From NCBI GenBank assembly GCA_965200045.1, contig OZ241330.1, forward strand, positions 620,001 to 684,000: a stretch of DNA of 64,000 nt. Reading direction: 5' to 3'. How positions within the stretch are numbered: the first letter of the stretch is position 1; each line of letters starts with the position of its first letter. Source of the DNA: Bin25 sp026709415. Lineage in GTDB: Bacteria; Bacteroidota; Bacteroidia; Flavobacteriales; Flavobacteriaceae. This document shows positions 62,836 to 64,000 of this stretch, piece by piece. Position numbers and translations under genes: made by a program. The notes beneath the pieces are model-generated. The model searched no databases. It saw only the letters and a program-made list of their open reading frames with translations, and was not told the origin of the DNA.

Positions 62836-63297
62836 ATGGTGATTGTTGTGTTCCCTAGCGAGATAGAAGAGAAAAAAGATGAGAATTGGTCAATGGTTTA
62901 TAGCTCCAATGAGAGAGTTTCTATTGAAAACTTTTGCCATTGTTCTGTACCAAAATTAGGTCAACATTCGAGGTATGATTATTATGAAGGTCGTGTCAAT
63001 GTATTTAGTCATAAAGAGCGAGAAGTGATAGCATCATTTGTAGAAAAAAATAATAAAATTCAAAAGGAAGATATAACACAACACTTTGAATCCTATGATT
63101 TCATTAAAAACCCAGAAAAGTTTTTTGAAAGAGCATTAGAAAAAGGAGTATTTCACCAACAAAGAGATGGGATATACTCTGTGTCTGTTCCTTCCATGAA
63201 AACTTGGTTGATTCATCACTATTCAGTTTCAAAAAAGCAATGGAAAATAAAGGAAACCACATGCCAAAGCGGTAAAGACGTGATCAAAAAGCGTTAA
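62836..63297 (+). CDS. Hypothetical protein, 153 aa, winged-helix-like
   Basis: No firm family. The N-terminal third is polar with Cys/His (NFCHCSVPKLGQH). The rest looks like one winged-helix unit (FSHKEREVIASFVEKNNKIQKEDI ... FFERALEKGVFHQQRDGIYSVSVPSMKTWLIHHY). The KGVFHQ-RDGIYSVSVPSMKTWL ending resembles the C-terminal helper domain of some AAA ATPases, so this may be a stand-alone or truncated remnant. The N-terminal sequence reads naturally, with no signal peptide. The 169 bp before it are empty. Confidence 0.5.
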   Translation: MVIVVFPSEIEEKKDENWSMVYSSNERVSIENFCHCSVPKLGQHSRYDYYEGRVNVFSHKEREVIASFVEKNNKIQKEDITQHFESYDFIKNPEKFFERALEKGVFHQQRDGIYSVSVPSMKTWLIHHYSVSKKQWKIKETTCQSGKDVIKKR

Positions 63298-63455
63298 GTT
63301 CTGTATGGAAGAAAGAGTTAAATCATTACTTTTTTAGATTTTCAAGTTTGCCATGATTGAATCCAACTCTCGAAATGAGACAATTGAGAATTTGACAATT
63401 CATGGATAGAAATATCTAATGAGAAATTAGCTAGTGAAATTCAGAAACGAAACCT

Positions 63456-64000
63456 TTATTTTATGGCCTTTTCATCTTCAGAAAAAACTTCAACAATCAG
63501 ATCAATTTCTATTGCAATATTATTCGGAAGAGACCCCATACCAACCGAGGTTCGAACGTGTTTCCCTCGTTCACCAAAGACCTCGACCATTAAATCCGAA
63601 ATTCCGTTCGTAACTAAGGAATGATCGGTAAATGTAGGAGCCGCATTGACCATACCACGGATTTGCACAATTTGTTTGACACGATTTAAGTTCCCTAGTG
63701 AAGCTTTGATTTTTGCTAATTGTCCCAATCCAGTGATACGAGCTGCCTGATAGCCTTGCTCGATGGTTAAATCTTGACCTAATTTGCCCGTAATATATGT
63801 TCCATCTTCGAGGAGCGGACCGTGTCCAGCTAAAAAAAGCAAATGGCCAACTTGAATGTCTCCGACATAGTTAGCCACTGGTTGTGGCACCTGGGGTAGC
63901 GTTATTCCTAGTGTCGATAATTGGGATTCAGGATCATAAATCGAATCGATTTGTGCTTTGAGATTCGCGAAAACCAATATAGAAATGAAACAGGATAGCG
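63456..64000 (-). CDS. RidA/YjgF-family protein with signal peptide, 5' end beyond window
   Basis: Enamine/imine deaminase-like (Rid) protein. Family features: FLAGHGPLLEDG, GKLGQDLTIEQGYQAAR, and RTSVGMGSLPNNIAIEIDLIVEV with the conserved Arg. The frame does not begin at 63977: it runs unbroken to the window edge and encodes SCFISILVFANLKAQ, a signal-peptide-like hydrophobic end with a cleavage site, so the protein is likely exported and its start lies beyond base 64000. Most RidA proteins are cytosolic, and this branch is of the longer type (about 170 aa mature). The GSLPNN in place of the usual G.LP.[GP][AS] is noted. Confidence 0.88.
   Translation of the reverse strand, partial: LSCFISILVFANLKAQIDSIYDPESQLSTLGITLPQVPQPVANYVGDIQVGHLLFLAGHGPLLEDGTYITGKLGQDLTIEQGYQAARITGLGQLAKIKASLGNLNRVKQIVQIRGMVNAAPTFTDHSLVTNGISDLMVEVFGERGKHVRTSVGMGSLPNNIAIEIDLIVEVFSEDEKAIK

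Noticed and set aside
1..64000. tRNA, rRNA or CRISPR loci
   Set aside because: No T-loop-like GGTTCRANTCC with a foldable cloverleaf, no rRNA-like blocks and no regularly spaced repeats seen on either strand by reading; a computed scan could still find a divergent small RNA.

Overview
The window reads as chromosomal DNA of a free-living Bacteroidota (Cytophagales/Flavobacteriia-like) heterotroph. The evidence is a SusC/SusD pair, a hybrid two-component (HTCS) regulator with a Reg_prop propeller, a complete MoxR-DUF58-BatABCDE operon, many lipoprotein signals of Bacteroidota type, and weak Shine-Dalgarno signals throughout. The standard code is used: in-frame stops appear only in genes that look decayed. 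I see no rRNA, tRNA, CRISPR array, intact insertion sequence or prophage.

1-15 kb (all minus strand) is a glycosaminoglycan-degradation locus. A 1383-aa HTCS sensor/regulator, closed by its own terminator, lies upstream of a four-gene run: a 695-aa exported protein of unknown family, a PL8 chondroitin-sulfate-ABC-type lyase whose four catalytic residues can be identified, an S1 formylglycine sulfatase lipoprotein, and an FG-GAP/ASPIC-UnbV (CRTAC-like) lipoprotein. No SusCD pair or GH88 unsaturated glucuronidase accompanies it in this window.

15-19.7 kb holds a tight, overlapping plus-strand run (cystathionine gamma-synthase/lyase, LpxH, HflX), then a convergent antiporter-like membrane protein. 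19.7-23.5 kb is a gene graveyard: two decayed copies of a DUF285 surface lipoprotein, a small broken coiled-coil/TM frame and a twice-occurring protein-tail fragment. In the middle sits an intact MntA-HepT (type VII) toxin-antitoxin pair bracketed by a long imperfect inverted repeat.

23.5-32.2 kb (minus strand) carries a class I photolyase, an orphan SusC/SusD uptake pair with its own terminator, a SRPBCC-GyrI two-domain protein, an SDR and an aldo-keto reductase. 32.3-41.3 kb is the plus-strand Bat operon, with a perfect 11-bp inverted repeat in front of moxR and an extra 539-aa BatD-like membrane protein between DUF58 and batA; CvpA faces it.

41.9-50 kb has a Panacea-domain antitoxin next to a two-TM protein (candidate PanA toxin-antitoxin pair), pheS, a large PLD-helicase-DUF3427 protein, and a GH15 enzyme divergent from a fused trehalose-6-phosphate synthase/phosphatase. 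52.4-54.2 kb holds a defence-like ATPase + DUF4276 (TOPRIM) pair whose second gene carries two in-frame nonsense codons. 54.3-64 kb has a TonB-dependent receptor, an AAA_14/DUF4143 ATPase with duplicated 20-bp elements upstream, dusB, lepA, a five-bladed-propeller glycosidase, a small orphan protein and an exported RidA homologue cut by the window edge. The glycosidase and susC upstream regions share a TAGTTT/AAACTA dyad at similar distances, suggesting a common regulator.
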